Of a DNA stretch of 64,000 nt, positions 54,327-64,000 are shown piece by piece. How positions within the stretch are numbered: the stretch's first letter is position 1; each line of letters starts with the position of its first letter. The notes beneath the pieces were generated by a model. It did no database searches. It saw only the letters and a program-made list of their open reading frames with translations, and was not told the DNA's origin. The translations under genes were made by a program, and so were the position numbers. The stretch lies in contig NZ_MNPU01000028.1 in the NCBI RefSeq assembly GCF_001983165.1, positions 1-64,000 on the forward strand. The letters run 5' to 3'. The stretch comes from Pseudomonas gessardii (lineage in GTDB: Bacteria; Pseudomonadota; Gammaproteobacteria; Pseudomonadales; Pseudomonadaceae).

Positions 54327-56978
54327 TCACGCTTCACTTTCCAGGCTCGGCTGGGTCTGCAATGGCAGGAACAAGGTGATGCACGTGCCCCGCCCGTCGA
54401 TGCCCTCGGCCACGCTGATATGCCCGCCGTGGGCGCCGACCATGCCCTGGCAGATTGCCAGGCCGAGCCCAGTGCCCTGCCCGCCACGGTCGCCGCGGGC
54501 GGCGGTGTAGAACATATCGAAAATCTTCGCCCGCTCCTCTTCAGGAATCCCCGGGCCTTCATCACTCACCGAGAAAAACAACGCCTGGTCCGCCACACCG
54601 GCACGCAGTTGCAAGCGACCATGGGGCGGTGAAAAACGCGCGGCGTTTTCCAGCACATTGACCAGGGCTTGCTCGATCAAGGCGGCATGCACATACAGCA
54701 GCGGCAACTCGGGCGGCACGTCGGTACTCACCTGCAACGGCGCCAGCACCGCGCGCAAACGGGCGAGGGAACTGCCGACGATATCGCCGGGCGACACCCA
54801 GTCGCGCGCCAGCTTCAAGGCGCCATGGCCCAGACGGGTCATGTCCAGCAGGTTCTGGATATAGCGGTCCAGGCGCTCGGCTTCGTCGCGGGTGCCTTCA
54901 AGCAGCTCACGGCGATCTTCCAGCGGAATGGCTTCGCCCAGGGCCAGCAGGCTGTCGATGCTACCGCGCATGGAGGTCAGCGGCGTGCGCAGATCATGGG
55001 ACACCGAAGCCAGCAAGGCGCTGCGCAGTTGCTCGGTCTCGCCGTGCAAACGGGCGGCCTCCAGATTCTGCGCCAGTTGGGCACGGGCCAGCGCCTGGGC
55101 CAATGGCTGGCTCAAGGCCGTGAGCAGGCGCCGACGTTGGCCACTGAGTTCCAGGCCGGCCTTGGGGCTGACGCCGAGCAAACCCAATGGACCATTTTCA
55201 GCGGACAACGGCCACCACCACCAACGCCCAAACGGCAAGGTGCCAGTGCCCATGCCCGCCGGTTGGTCGTGCTGCCAGGCCCAGTCGGCGGCGGCACGTT
55301 CGGCTTCGGTGAAGGTGATCGGCCCACCGGTCTCGACTTTCCACTCACTGGGCCCGTCGCGATTGACCAGGCACAACTGCAAATCGCTCCAGCCCTGCAG
55401 ATGATGGGCCGCTGCGCTGATCACCGCTTGGCGGTCGGTGGCGGCGGTGAGTTTGCGCGACAGGTCGAGGAGCTCGCTGGTTTCTTCCTGAGTGTCGCGC
55501 AGGGCTTGCAGTTGCCGACGCTGACGCGCAGCCAGGTTGCCGGTAAGCGCCGCCATCAGCAGGAAAAACAACAGCGTCAGCACATCTTCTTCACGCTGGA
55601 TGGCGAAGGAAAAATTCGGCGGGATAAACAAAAAGTCATAGGTCATGAACGACAGCGCCGCACAGGCCAATGCCGGGCCCAGACTGCTGCGAACCGCCAC
55701 CAGCAGCACAGCCGCGAGGAACACCAGGGAGATGTTGGGCAGCGGCAGGATACTCGACACCCCCCACGCCAATGCACTGGCCAGCACGGTTGCCAGCAGC
55801 GCCAGGGCGTAGTCGAACCACACCAGGCCCCGCACCTCGGGCAAGCGTGGCGGCACCGGCGTTTCATCGCTGTCGAGGACGTTGATTTCCAGGCCCCGGG
55901 CATTGCGCAGCAAGCGCGCCGCCAAACCGCCGCCGAACAGTCGGCGCCGCCAGCGTGGGCGCGACTGCCCCACCAGCACCAGGCTGGCACGGCGTTCGGC
56001 CGCGTGCTGGATCAGGGTCTTGGCCACTTCGCCGGCACGCAGCAACACCACTTCGCCACCCAGGCGCTCAGCCAACTGCTGGGCGTTTTGCAGGCGCAGC
56101 CGCGACTGCTCGTCGCGCATACGGCCGTTGTCCACATGCACCAGGCTCCAGGGCAAATGCCGGCGCTGGGCCACACGGCTGGCGTGGCGCACCAGGCGTT
56201 CGGCCTCGGCGTCGCCATCCACCCCCACCAACAGACGGCCGCGCACGGTCGGCGCGGCCTGGCCCAGTTGCCGGTAGCCCTGGGCCAGATCGTCATCCAC
56301 GTGAGCGGCGGCGGTCTGCATCGCCAACTCGCGCAGGGCCATGAGGTTGGTCTGGGTAAAGAATGCATCGATGGCGGCCCGCGCCTGCTCCGGCACGTAG
56401 ACCTTGCCGTCGCGCAGGCGCTCCAGCAACTCGCGGGATGGCAGGTCGATCAGCAGCAGCTCATCGGCTTCCTGCAACACCCAGTCCGGCAGGGTTTCGC
56501 GCACTTGCACGCCGGTGATACCGCGCACCTGGTCGTTGAGGCTTTCCAGGTGCTGGACGTTGACCGTCGTGAACACGTTGATGCCGGCGGAGAGCAGTTC
56601 CTGGATGTCCTGCCAGCGCTTTTCGTGGCGGCTGCCGGGGGCGTTGCTGTGGGCCAGTTCGTCTACCAGCACCAGCCGGGGCTTGCTGGCGAGCAAGCCG
56701 TCGAGGTCCATCTCTTCGAGCATCACCCCACGGTATTCCGAGCGCAGCAACGGCTGCTGGGGCAAGCCACTGAGCAAGGCCTCGGTCTCGGCGCGACCGT
56801 GGGTCTCGACCACCCCGGCCACCACTTTGACGCCCTGGCGCAGTTGGGTGTGGGCCGCCTGAAGCATGGCGTAGGTCTTGCCCACGCCGGGGGCGGCACC
56901 GAGGAATACTTTGAGCCGGCCACGGCCGTGCTTGGGCAGGTCGGCTAGGAGGGCGTCGGCGCGGCCGGAGTCACTCAT
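54327..56978 (-). CDS. kdpD: Sensor histidine kinase KdpD
   Basis: A sensor of 883 residues. The N-terminal KdpD domain has Walker A GAAPGVGKTY (about 27-36); then a Usp-like domain (about 245-370), four membrane segments (about 390-500), a GAF-like region, HisKA with SVSHDLRTPLTSMRG and HATPase (DEGPGIPEEE, GTGLGLAICQG). It senses low K+ or turgor and phosphorylates KdpE. It is separated from kdpC by a REP hairpin. Confidence 0.97.
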   Translation of the reverse strand: MSDSGRADALLADLPKHGRGRLKVFLGAAPGVGKTYAMLQAAHTQLRQGVKVVAGVVETHGRAETEALLSGLPQQPLLRSEYRGVMLEEMDLDGLLASKPRLVLVDELAHSNAPGSRHEKRWQDIQELLSAGINVFTTVNVQHLESLNDQVRGITGVQVRETLPDWVLQEADELLLIDLPSRELLERLRDGKVYVPEQARAAIDAFFTQTNLMALRELAMQTAAAHVDDDLAQGYRQLGQAAPTVRGRLLVGVDGDAEAERLVRHASRVAQRRHLPWSLVHVDNGRMRDEQSRLRLQNAQQLAERLGGEVVLLRAGEVAKTLIQHAAERRASLVLVGQSRPRWRRRLFGGGLAARLLRNARGLEINVLDSDETPVPPRLPEVRGLVWFDYALALLATVLASALAWGVSSILPLPNISLVFLAAVLLVAVRSSLGPALACAALSFMTYDFLFIPPNFSFAIQREEDVLTLLFFLLMAALTGNLAARQRRQLQALRDTQEETSELLDLSRKLTAATDRQAVISAAAHHLQGWSDLQLCLVNRDGPSEWKVETGGPITFTEAERAAADWAWQHDQPAGMGTGTLPFGRWWWWPLSAENGPLGLLGVSPKAGLELSGQRRRLLTALSQPLAQALARAQLAQNLEAARLHGETEQLRSALLASVSHDLRTPLTSMRGSIDSLLALGEAIPLEDRRELLEGTRDEAERLDRYIQNLLDMTRLGHGALKLARDWVSPGDIVGSSLARLRAVLAPLQVSTDVPPELPLLYVHAALIEQALVNVLENAARFSPPHGRLQLRAGVADQALFFSVSDEGPGIPEEERAKIFDMFYTAARGDRGGQGTGLGLAICQGMVGAHGGHISVAEGIDGRGTCITLFLPLQTQPSLESEA

Positions 56979-57019
56979 GGGAACAGTCTTCTTTCAGTTA
57001 GTGATGTGGGGAACATGCT

Positions 57020-57077
57020 GCCGCCATCGCGGGCAAGCCCGCTCCTACAGGGGCAATGCATTGCCCGCGATGGCGGC
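57020..57077. repeat. REP-type hairpin between kdpC and kdpD
   Basis: Perfect 17-base inverted repeat gccgccatcgcgggcaa (57020-57036) and complement (57061-57077) with a 24-base loop that contains gcccgctcctacag. It lies in the 107-base gap inside the kdp operon and may lower read-through from kdpFABC into kdpDE. Confidence 0.85.
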
Positions 57078-57085
57078 GCAACGGT

Positions 57086-57631
57086 TTACAACTTTTCCAG
57101 CGCCATGTTCAGCGCCAGTACATTCACCACCGGCGGCCCCACCAGCGGCTGTTCGATATGCTCGTCCATCAGGCGCTCCAGGGTCGACACCGGCAACTGC
57201 CGTGCCGCCGCTACCCGCGCCAGTTGATAGGCAATTGCCTGCGGTGGCAAGTGTGGATCAAGACCACTGCCGGAGGTCGTCAACAGCGCCAGGGGCACGG
57301 GGCCCTGGCCTGGCACCTGGATTTTAGCGACGTCGTCAAACACCCGCGCCGCCAGCGCCGGATTGCTCGGGCCAAAGTTGCTGGCACTGCTGGAGACGGT
57401 GGCAAACGCACCTGCCGAAGGCCGCGAGTGGAACCAGCGCTCGCCGGTAAATTCCTGGGCAATCAGGCTGGAGCCGCGCACCTTGCCTTCCGCATCGCGC
57501 ACCAGGCTACCGTTGGCTTGGTCGGGGAACGCGACTTGCGCCACGCCAGTGACCACCAGCGGATAGGCGACGCCGGTGATCAAGGTCAGCAGTACCAGCA
57601 AACTCAGGGCCGGACGGATCATGTTGGTCAT
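57086..57631 (-). CDS. kdpC: K+-transporting ATPase subunit KdpC
   Basis: A protein of 181 residues with one N-terminal span (about 8-30) and a periplasmic part carrying the family motifs FHSRPSAGAFA, SASNFGPSNPAL and SGSGLDPHLPP. It stabilises the KdpFABC complex. The ATG at 57631 (MTNMIRPALSLL) follows GAGGAA; the frame runs on 37 codons without similarity. About 130 bases separate it from kdpB. Confidence 0.96.
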   Translation of the reverse strand: MTNMIRPALSLLVLLTLITGVAYPLVVTGVAQVAFPDQANGSLVRDAEGKVRGSSLIAQEFTGERWFHSRPSAGAFATVSSSASNFGPSNPALAARVFDDVAKIQVPGQGPVPLALLTTSGSGLDPHLPPQAIAYQLARVAAARQLPVSTLERLMDEHIEQPLVGPPVVNVLALNMALEKL

Positions 57632-57760
57632 TTCATATTCCTCACATTCGTTGAATAACACCGGGTCGTGCAGCAACGCGGCAGGCCCGAATAACAGCCC
57701 CGTGGCGAGCGGACTAGCCCGCTCGCCACGGGCATTGGCCACTCAGCCTATGTATCTGGC

Positions 57761-59821
<2,061 letters not shown>

Positions 59822-59828
59822 TGAGTCC

Positions 59829-61523
59829 TCAGAATCCCATGCTCAGATGTTCGGCAATCGGGCCCAGCGCCAGCGTCGGCAGAAACGTCAGGCCGCCCAC
59901 CAGCAAAATGGTCACGGTCAACAGCGTCACGAACAGCGGGCCGTGGGTCGGAAAGCTGTCCTGGCCAATCGGCGCACTCTTTTTCAGCGCCAGGCTGCCA
60001 GCCAGGGCCAAGACCGGGAGGATGTAGCCGAAGCGTCCGATCAACATGCCCAAGCCCAGCATCAGGTTGTGGAACGGCGTATTGGCGCCCAGGCCGGCGA
60101 ACGCCGAGCCGTTGTTGGCGCTGGCCGAGGTGTAGGCGTAGAGCAACTGGCTGAAGCCGTGGGGCCCCGGGTTGCTGATAGCGGACGCCGGCCCGGGCAG
60201 GCTGGCGGCGATAGCGCTGAGTACCAGCACGCCCACCGGCATCACCAACAGGGTCACCACCAACAGTTGCACTTCCCTGGCCTGGAGTTTCTTGCCCAGG
60301 TATTCGGGGGTGCGACCGATCATCAAACCGGCGAGGAACACCGCGATCAGCACGTTAAGCAGCATGCCGTACAAGCCCGCGCCCACGCCGCCGAAGATCA
60401 CTTCGCCGACCATCATGTTCACCAGCGCAACCATCCCGCTCAACGGGCTGAGGCTGTCCTGCATGCCATTGACCGATCCATTGGATGCGGCAGTGGTGGT
60501 CACCGACCAGAGTACGGTGCCGGTAGTGCCGAAGCGTGTTTCCTTACCCTCCAGTGGCGCGGTCTGCTCGACAGCGGCGTGATTGAGGGTCGGATTGGGC
60601 TGGTATTCGGACCACAGCGACACCGATCCGCCAATCAGGAACAGCGCCAGCATGCAGCCAAGGATCGCCCGGCTCTGGCGCAAGTCCTTCACGTAATGGC
60701 CGAAGGTGAACACCAGCGCCACCGGGATCAGGATGATCGAAGCCACCTCAAACAGGTTCGACCAGGCCGTTGGGTCTTCGAATGGATGCGCCGAGTTGAC
60801 CCCGAAAAATCCACCGCCGTTGGTGCCCAACTGCTTGATGGCAATCTGGCTGGCGGCCGGACCCAGGGGGATCACTTGATCCACACCCTGCATCGTCACC
60901 GCGTTGACGTAATGGGCGAAGGTTTGCGGCACGCCTTGCCAGACCAGGAACAACGCCAGCAGCAGGCATAACGGCAACAGGCCATAAAGGGTCGCACGGG
61001 TCATGTCGACCCAGAAATTGCCCAGGGTTCGCGCGGACTTGCGGCCGATACCACGGCACAAGGCAACCAACACCGCCAGGCCCGTAGCGGCGCTGACGAA
61101 GTTCTGCACGGTGAGGCCGGCCATCTGGCTGAGGTAGCTGAGGGAGGCTTCGCCGCTGTAGGACTGCCAGTTGGTGTTGGTCATGAAACTGACGGCGGTA
61201 TTGAAGGCCAGCGTCCATTCCTGGCCGGCCAACTGCTGCGGATTGAGCGGCAGATAGCCTTGGAACAACAGGATCGAGAACAGCAGCAGGAACCCGGCGA
61301 GATTGAACGAAAGCAACGCCAGGGCGTATTTCTGCCAACTCTGTTCCTGCTGCGCATCGACGCCCGCGACGCGATAGCAAACCCGCTCCACCGGCCCCAG
61401 CACCGGTGTGAGCCAGGTGCGCTGGCCTTCCATCACCTTGAAGAAAAACCGCCCCAGAAAAGGCGCCGGAACCAGCACCACGGCAAAGAAGGCGATGATC
61501 AGCCAATAGTCATAACTGTGCAT
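59829..61523 (-). CDS. kdpA: K+-transporting ATPase subunit KdpA
   Basis: A channel-like subunit of 564 residues with about ten spans and the K+-filter type segments SFMTNTNWQSYSGE, QLGTNGGGFFGVNSAHPFE and a late SANNGSAFAGL. It selects and passes K+. The ATG at 61523 (MHSYDYWLIIAFF) is the family start; the frame continues upstream over kdpF without similarity. Confidence 0.97.
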   Translation of the reverse strand: MHSYDYWLIIAFFAVVLVPAPFLGRFFFKVMEGQRTWLTPVLGPVERVCYRVAGVDAQQEQSWQKYALALLSFNLAGFLLLFSILLFQGYLPLNPQQLAGQEWTLAFNTAVSFMTNTNWQSYSGEASLSYLSQMAGLTVQNFVSAATGLAVLVALCRGIGRKSARTLGNFWVDMTRATLYGLLPLCLLLALFLVWQGVPQTFAHYVNAVTMQGVDQVIPLGPAASQIAIKQLGTNGGGFFGVNSAHPFEDPTAWSNLFEVASIILIPVALVFTFGHYVKDLRQSRAILGCMLALFLIGGSVSLWSEYQPNPTLNHAAVEQTAPLEGKETRFGTTGTVLWSVTTTAASNGSVNGMQDSLSPLSGMVALVNMMVGEVIFGGVGAGLYGMLLNVLIAVFLAGLMIGRTPEYLGKKLQAREVQLLVVTLLVMPVGVLVLSAIAASLPGPASAISNPGPHGFSQLLYAYTSASANNGSAFAGLGANTPFHNLMLGLGMLIGRFGYILPVLALAGSLALKKSAPIGQDSFPTHGPLFVTLLTVTILLVGGLTFLPTLALGPIAEHLSMGF

Positions 61524-61531
61524 AGCCACCC

Positions 61532-61621
61532 CTAGTTCCGATCCGCGCGTAGCAGCGCAACCAGCAGATAAATGAACAGCGCCAAAGCCAGTAGCAGTGA
61601 CACTCCGTCCAGAACACTCAT
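61532..61621 (-). CDS. kdpF: K+-transporting ATPase small subunit KdpF
   Basis: A single-span peptide of 29 residues: MSVLDGVSLLLALALFIYLL then VALLRADRN. Length and sequence match KdpF, which stabilises the complex. GGAGAAACT precedes the ATG. Eight bases separate its stop from the kdpA start. Confidence 0.93.
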   Translation of the reverse strand: MSVLDGVSLLLALALFIYLLVALLRADRN

Positions 61622-61712
61622 GGAAGTTTCTCCGTCGTACGGCGGCTGCCGCGTGTAGGAGGATTGTCCGCAGGAGTGGCGTAAAGGAACGAGAGCGAGG
61701 GGGTGGGTGGGG

Positions 61713-61729
61713 CGTAAAAAGCACGTAAA
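61713..61729 (-). promoter_or_regulatory. Candidate KdpE binding site
   Basis: Read on the minus strand the site is TTTACG-N5-TTTACG, the same half sites and spacing as the E. coli KdpE site (TTTATA-N5-TTTACA). It lies 92-108 bases before the kdpF ATG. A third TTTACG copy is at 61680-61685. Confidence 0.55.
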
Positions 61730-61739
61730 GAGTGGGTTT

Positions 61740-62148
61740 CCATCCAATGAAGGTCCAATGTGGGAGCTGACCCGATATCTATCGAACTATGAAGCGATCA
61801 CGGTTGCAGCCCACCGTCGTTATCTGTTGCGCATTCGTTGAACACACCTCTCACTCAACTTGAAACCCAGTAATCATGCGGGCTGCAGCGGCGACACCTT
61901 TTCACGACACTCTTTTGGCAAAAACCGACAGATGCTCTCTATGTGACGTGAACCGTCAGACTCCGTAAGCGAGATAAGTAATGTGAGTGAACGAGCTTTT
62001 TTGAAACACATTTCGCGAAGCGGATGTTAGCGGTGTTCCGGGCTCCCTCGGGCCCAATCAACGGGTATCGGCGGAAAGGGAAGAAGAACGAATCCTTGGG
62101 GATTGACACAACAAAAGAAACACTCTTCAGTACAGATGCTCGAGCCAG
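61740..62148. other. Noncoding region between kdp operon and decayed element
   Basis: No convincing gene is seen. The base composition drops relative to the kdp operon and the sequence lacks REP elements. This looks like the border between core chromosome and an accessory segment. Confidence 0.4.
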
Positions 62149-62160
62149 AAGGAGCAAGGC

Positions 62161-62280
62161 ATGGACTCAAGCGAGCTATTAGTTTACGCAATCATTGGCG
62201 TTCTCGGCACGCTGGGAGCTGTAGCGGCAATTGGATAAAAGGTCGCGGTATACCTCGATAAGAAGCACGGCGCCGACTAA
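62161..62280 (+). pseudogene. Small membrane peptide gene with internal stop
   Basis: A perfect ribosome site AAGGAG sits 6 bases before ATG 62161. The frame codes MDSSELLVYAIIGVLGTLGA... and ends at TAA 62236-62238 after 25 codons. It then stays open in the same frame for 13 more (KVAVYLDKKHGAD) to a second TAA. The whole looks like a 39-40 residue single-span peptide with an acidic N-terminus and basic C-terminus, broken by one stop. The 25-residue form might still be made. Not recognised; a phage or plasmid origin is possible. Confidence 0.55.
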
Positions 62281-62377
62281 CTTGGACACATACCGGCAAA
62301 CACGCAAAGCACTGACTTGGGGTTCACCATTGCTGGAGTAATGTTCAGACATGTGCAAATTCCAGCAGGTTCACGCC

Positions 62378-62722
62378 ATGAGCAAAGTTGAGTGCCAGTG
62401 CTGCAAGAAGATGATGGTTCCGAAGGTTATCACCAGCGCGCCGTTCTACATCAGCGGAATACCCGTGGGCAGCCATGACCCGGAGTCGTCCGTATGCCCC
62501 TTCTGCCTGTCATCAAAGTGGATGCTCACCGAACATCAGGCTCTGGCTGCCGGCAAGGCCAACGCCGAGTTCTACGGCCTTATGGTTCTAGCCATTGTGA
62601 ACATCGTCGCATTCGTTCGTTTCGGCGAACTTGCCGGCGGTGTGGCGCTTGCGGCATCAGTCGCAGCCTTCCTCCTGCGCGCCAGGATGGTTCGAGCGCT
62701 GCGCCGTCGCCTGGGCAGTTAA
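62378..62722 (+). CDS. Orphan zinc-ribbon/membrane protein, unknown
   Basis: A protein of 114 residues. The N-terminal half has paired cysteines VECQCCKKM and CPFCLSS, likely a zinc ribbon. The C-terminal half has two predicted spans (about 65-85 and 88-103) and ends in a basic RMVRALRRRLGS tail. I do not recognise the family. CAGCAGGT precedes ATG 62378; ATG 62351 is in frame. It follows the broken membrane peptide by about 100 bases, so both may come from the same element. Confidence 0.6.
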   Translation: MSKVECQCCKKMMVPKVITSAPFYISGIPVGSHDPESSVCPFCLSSKWMLTEHQALAAGKANAEFYGLMVLAIVNIVAFVRFGELAGGVALAASVAAFLLRARMVRALRRRLGS

Positions 62723-63140
62723 ACGAGCTCGTTCATTCCAGCCGACCGGATTGCTACCCAGACGGCGAATATAGCCTGGGTGGAATTCGTACGGATGTCA
62801 CTGTTGCTCGACAGCATGTTGAGCACTCGCCCGAATCCCCAGACCAGCACACAGGAGCTCGCGGACTCGCTGATGCAGCGCCCTTTCCAAGCCCTACCTT
62901 TATAAGCACCAAAAGAATTCACCCCTCTTAGGGGAAGGTTGCCCGTTCGTGCCGGCCCTGGGACGCCAGTATAAATAGGACCCCTCCCGCCGATCCGCTG
63001 CCAACTCACTCTTTCCGTAACAGCAGGGTGGCAGCAGCAGGCCAACAAAAAGCCCCCGCCGGGCGATGCTTTGGTGAACTTTTTTGTTTGCGGCCGGGTT
63101 CGATTCGATAACCCAAGATTAACCGCCTGGGCTACGCAGG
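62723..63140. other. Region without a clear gene
   Basis: An open frame exists on the minus strand (62719-63048) but has no recognisable features. A gggttcgattcgataaccc stem-loop lies near 63097, and a short aaaagcccccgccgggc element near 63048. No complete RNA gene can be drawn from these. Confidence 0.4.
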
Positions 63141-63650
63141 TCAGACGGTGGACAGGTCACAAATTCTGAGCATAGTGGTGGTGGAGCAGTTGGCGTGCCG
63201 GGCCGTCGCGCGAATGGCCAGGCCGGCGCGGAGCAACTCGGTAATTCGCGTGTGCAGATCGGCGTCCGCTGGCCGCCCTTGGCACTTGCCGACGGCCTTG
63301 GCCTTCTCGATGCCTTGGGCCTGCCGATCACTGCGCTGCTCGTAATCCTTGCGGGCGTAGCTGCCATCATCTCCACCAGCATTGAGTTGAAGGCGCCCAG
63401 CACCCGCCCGGTGCACTCGTCGCCCTTTGTGTCCTGCATTACCTGGTGGCTGGTCGGTAGGTCGAGCGCGACGATGCGCAGGCCCTTGGAGTCGATCGTT
63501 GCCCTGAGCTTTAGCCAGTCCTCCACCGGAAGACGGGAATGGCGGTCCATCGATTCCATCAGCAGAACGTTCATCCTTGCGCGTATCTTTCAGCAGGCGC
63601 AGCAGCTCTGGCCGGTCGGCGGTGGCGCCGCTGGCGTTCTCCAGGTACAT
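63141..63650 (-). pseudogene. Truncated, frameshifted serine recombinase
   Basis: Three consecutive segments in two frames together give a resolvase-type protein. YLENASGATADRPELLRLLK (from 63650) shifts by one inserted base near 63570 into VLLMESMDRHSRLPVEDW through GRVLGAFNSMLVEMMAA. One missing base near 63359 then returns to YARKDYEQRSDRQAQGIEKA and a C-terminal HTH (IRATARHANCSTTTMLR). The N-terminal part with the catalytic Ser is absent. It should be inactive. Confidence 0.8.
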
Positions 63651-63704
63651 CCAAAATAAATCGTCGCAGGTTTTCGAAACTCACGGCAGTACAGCCAAGC
63701 ACAA

Positions 63705-64000
63705 TTATTCCCCTACAAAGTAGAGCGTCCCGCCCTGATTGAAGCTTGCCGCAGGGATCGAATGTTTTCTCGGCCGCAGACCAGCGTGGTAGATGTAGAT
63801 CCACTCAGGCAGATGTTGAGATGCAAGCAGATCGCTTCCGAAGTCAGCATCAGGCGTGAACTGGTTGTTACGGATGAAGCTCGTCCCGTAGCTTAGTGGC
63901 AATCTCAGAAAGCTCGGCGACATTGCAATCTCGTCACTATATGGAATCGGCCGCTCCGCATAACTACTAGCCAGGGATGCATACCGCCGCCTGGTTTTGC
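63705..64000 (-). CDS. Partial unknown gene running off the window
   Basis: The frame is open from the window edge (64000) to TAA at 63705, at least 97 codons, and may extend further upstream. The visible C-terminus is rich in aromatic and polar residues (LPEWIYIYHAGLRPRKH, GTLYFVGE) with no recognised motif. It lies just upstream of the broken recombinase on the same strand. An internal ATG at 63923 could also be a start. Confidence 0.5.
   Translation of the reverse strand, partial: KTRRRYASLASSYAERPIPYSDEIAMSPSFLRLPLSYGTSFIRNNQFTPDADFGSDLLASQHLPEWIYIYHAGLRPRKHSIPAASFNQGGTLYFVGE

Noticed and set aside
54669..56948. 759-codon open frame on the plus strand across kdpD
   Set aside because: It is the antisense shadow of kdpD in high-GC DNA; the composition is Gln/His/Gly-rich with no domain, while kdpD has clear motifs.
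61939..62157. 72-codon minus-strand frame
   Set aside because: No motif or ribosome site; it overlaps the leader of the small membrane peptide.
62161..62722. Filamentous phage (inovirus) remnant
   Set aside because: The small hydrophobic peptide invites the idea, but no Zot, replication or adsorption gene is visible, so it stays only a suggestion.
62719..63048. 109-codon minus-strand frame
   Set aside because: No ribosome site, odd composition and no recognisable motif; it could be a remnant but cannot be supported.
63085..63135. Possible tRNA (gggttcgattc T-loop-like stretch)
   Set aside because: No acceptor stem, D-arm or anticodon arm can be drawn around it on either strand.

Overview
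The window is about 63% GC-looking, densely coded chromosomal DNA of a Pseudomonas, most likely of the P. fluorescens group. The evidence is the gene content (sagS, ospR, earP beside efp with Arg32, oprI, tpm), the P. aeruginosa-like order of many blocks, and repeated REP-type inverted repeats (the gtaggagcg/gcgggcaagcccgctc family) between genes. No rRNA, tRNA or CRISPR array was found.

Layout. 0.1-3.8 kb: an orphan BvgS-like hybrid kinase. 3.9-11.9 kb: a redox, repair and signalling block with free-Met-sulfoxide reductase, a DUF815 ATPase, SagS, OspR, glutathione peroxidase, MsrB, AlaA and HtpX. 12-19 kb: Tpm, a DODA-type dioxygenase, the DEAD-box helicase DeaD, a crotonase, a spermidine-synthase-like methyltransferase and class II DAHP synthase. 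19-24.4 kb: a YcaQ-like glycosylase, a DUF1127 peptide, two LysR regulators, a TSUP transporter and the OhrR/Ohr peroxide-defence pair. 24.4-28.2 kb: EF-P with its rhamnosyltransferase EarP, a small membrane protein, a GreAB-like factor and CysB. 28.3-32.7 kb: a Usp protein, a three-gene operon (thioredoxin-like, PanE-like, 5'-nucleotidase), class I DAHP synthase and a GNAT protein. 33-39.4 kb: OprI with an adjacent L,D-transpeptidase, TesA divergent from an ABC transporter pair (YbbA/YbbP type), and GreB.

39.5-44.5 kb is the most accessory-looking stretch. It has an unrecognised coiled-coil protein divergent from a three-gene ABC system resembling gliding-motility GldA-GldF-GldG. The ATPase there has altered signature, D-loop and H-loop motifs. 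This is the best candidate for a poorly described system. 44.5-53.5 kb returns to ordinary genes: an unknown small protein, DoxX, MltF, TatD, a chemoreceptor, an Mpo1-like protein, a thioesterase, a CHAD protein, a lipoprotein and a patatin. 53.6-61.6 kb is a complete kdpFABC-kdpDE potassium-uptake operon on the minus strand, with a plausible KdpE box upstream and a REP hairpin between kdpC and kdpD.

61.7-64.0 kb looks like the edge of a decayed mobile or accessory region. It holds a small membrane peptide frame with an internal stop, an orphan zinc-ribbon/membrane protein, a truncated and twice-frameshifted serine recombinase, and a partial unknown gene running off the end. Themes that tie the window together are thiol and methionine oxidation repair, envelope maintenance, two unrelated DAHP synthases feeding the shikimate pathway, and transcription/translation factors (EF-P, EarP, GreB, a GreAB-like protein, DeaD).
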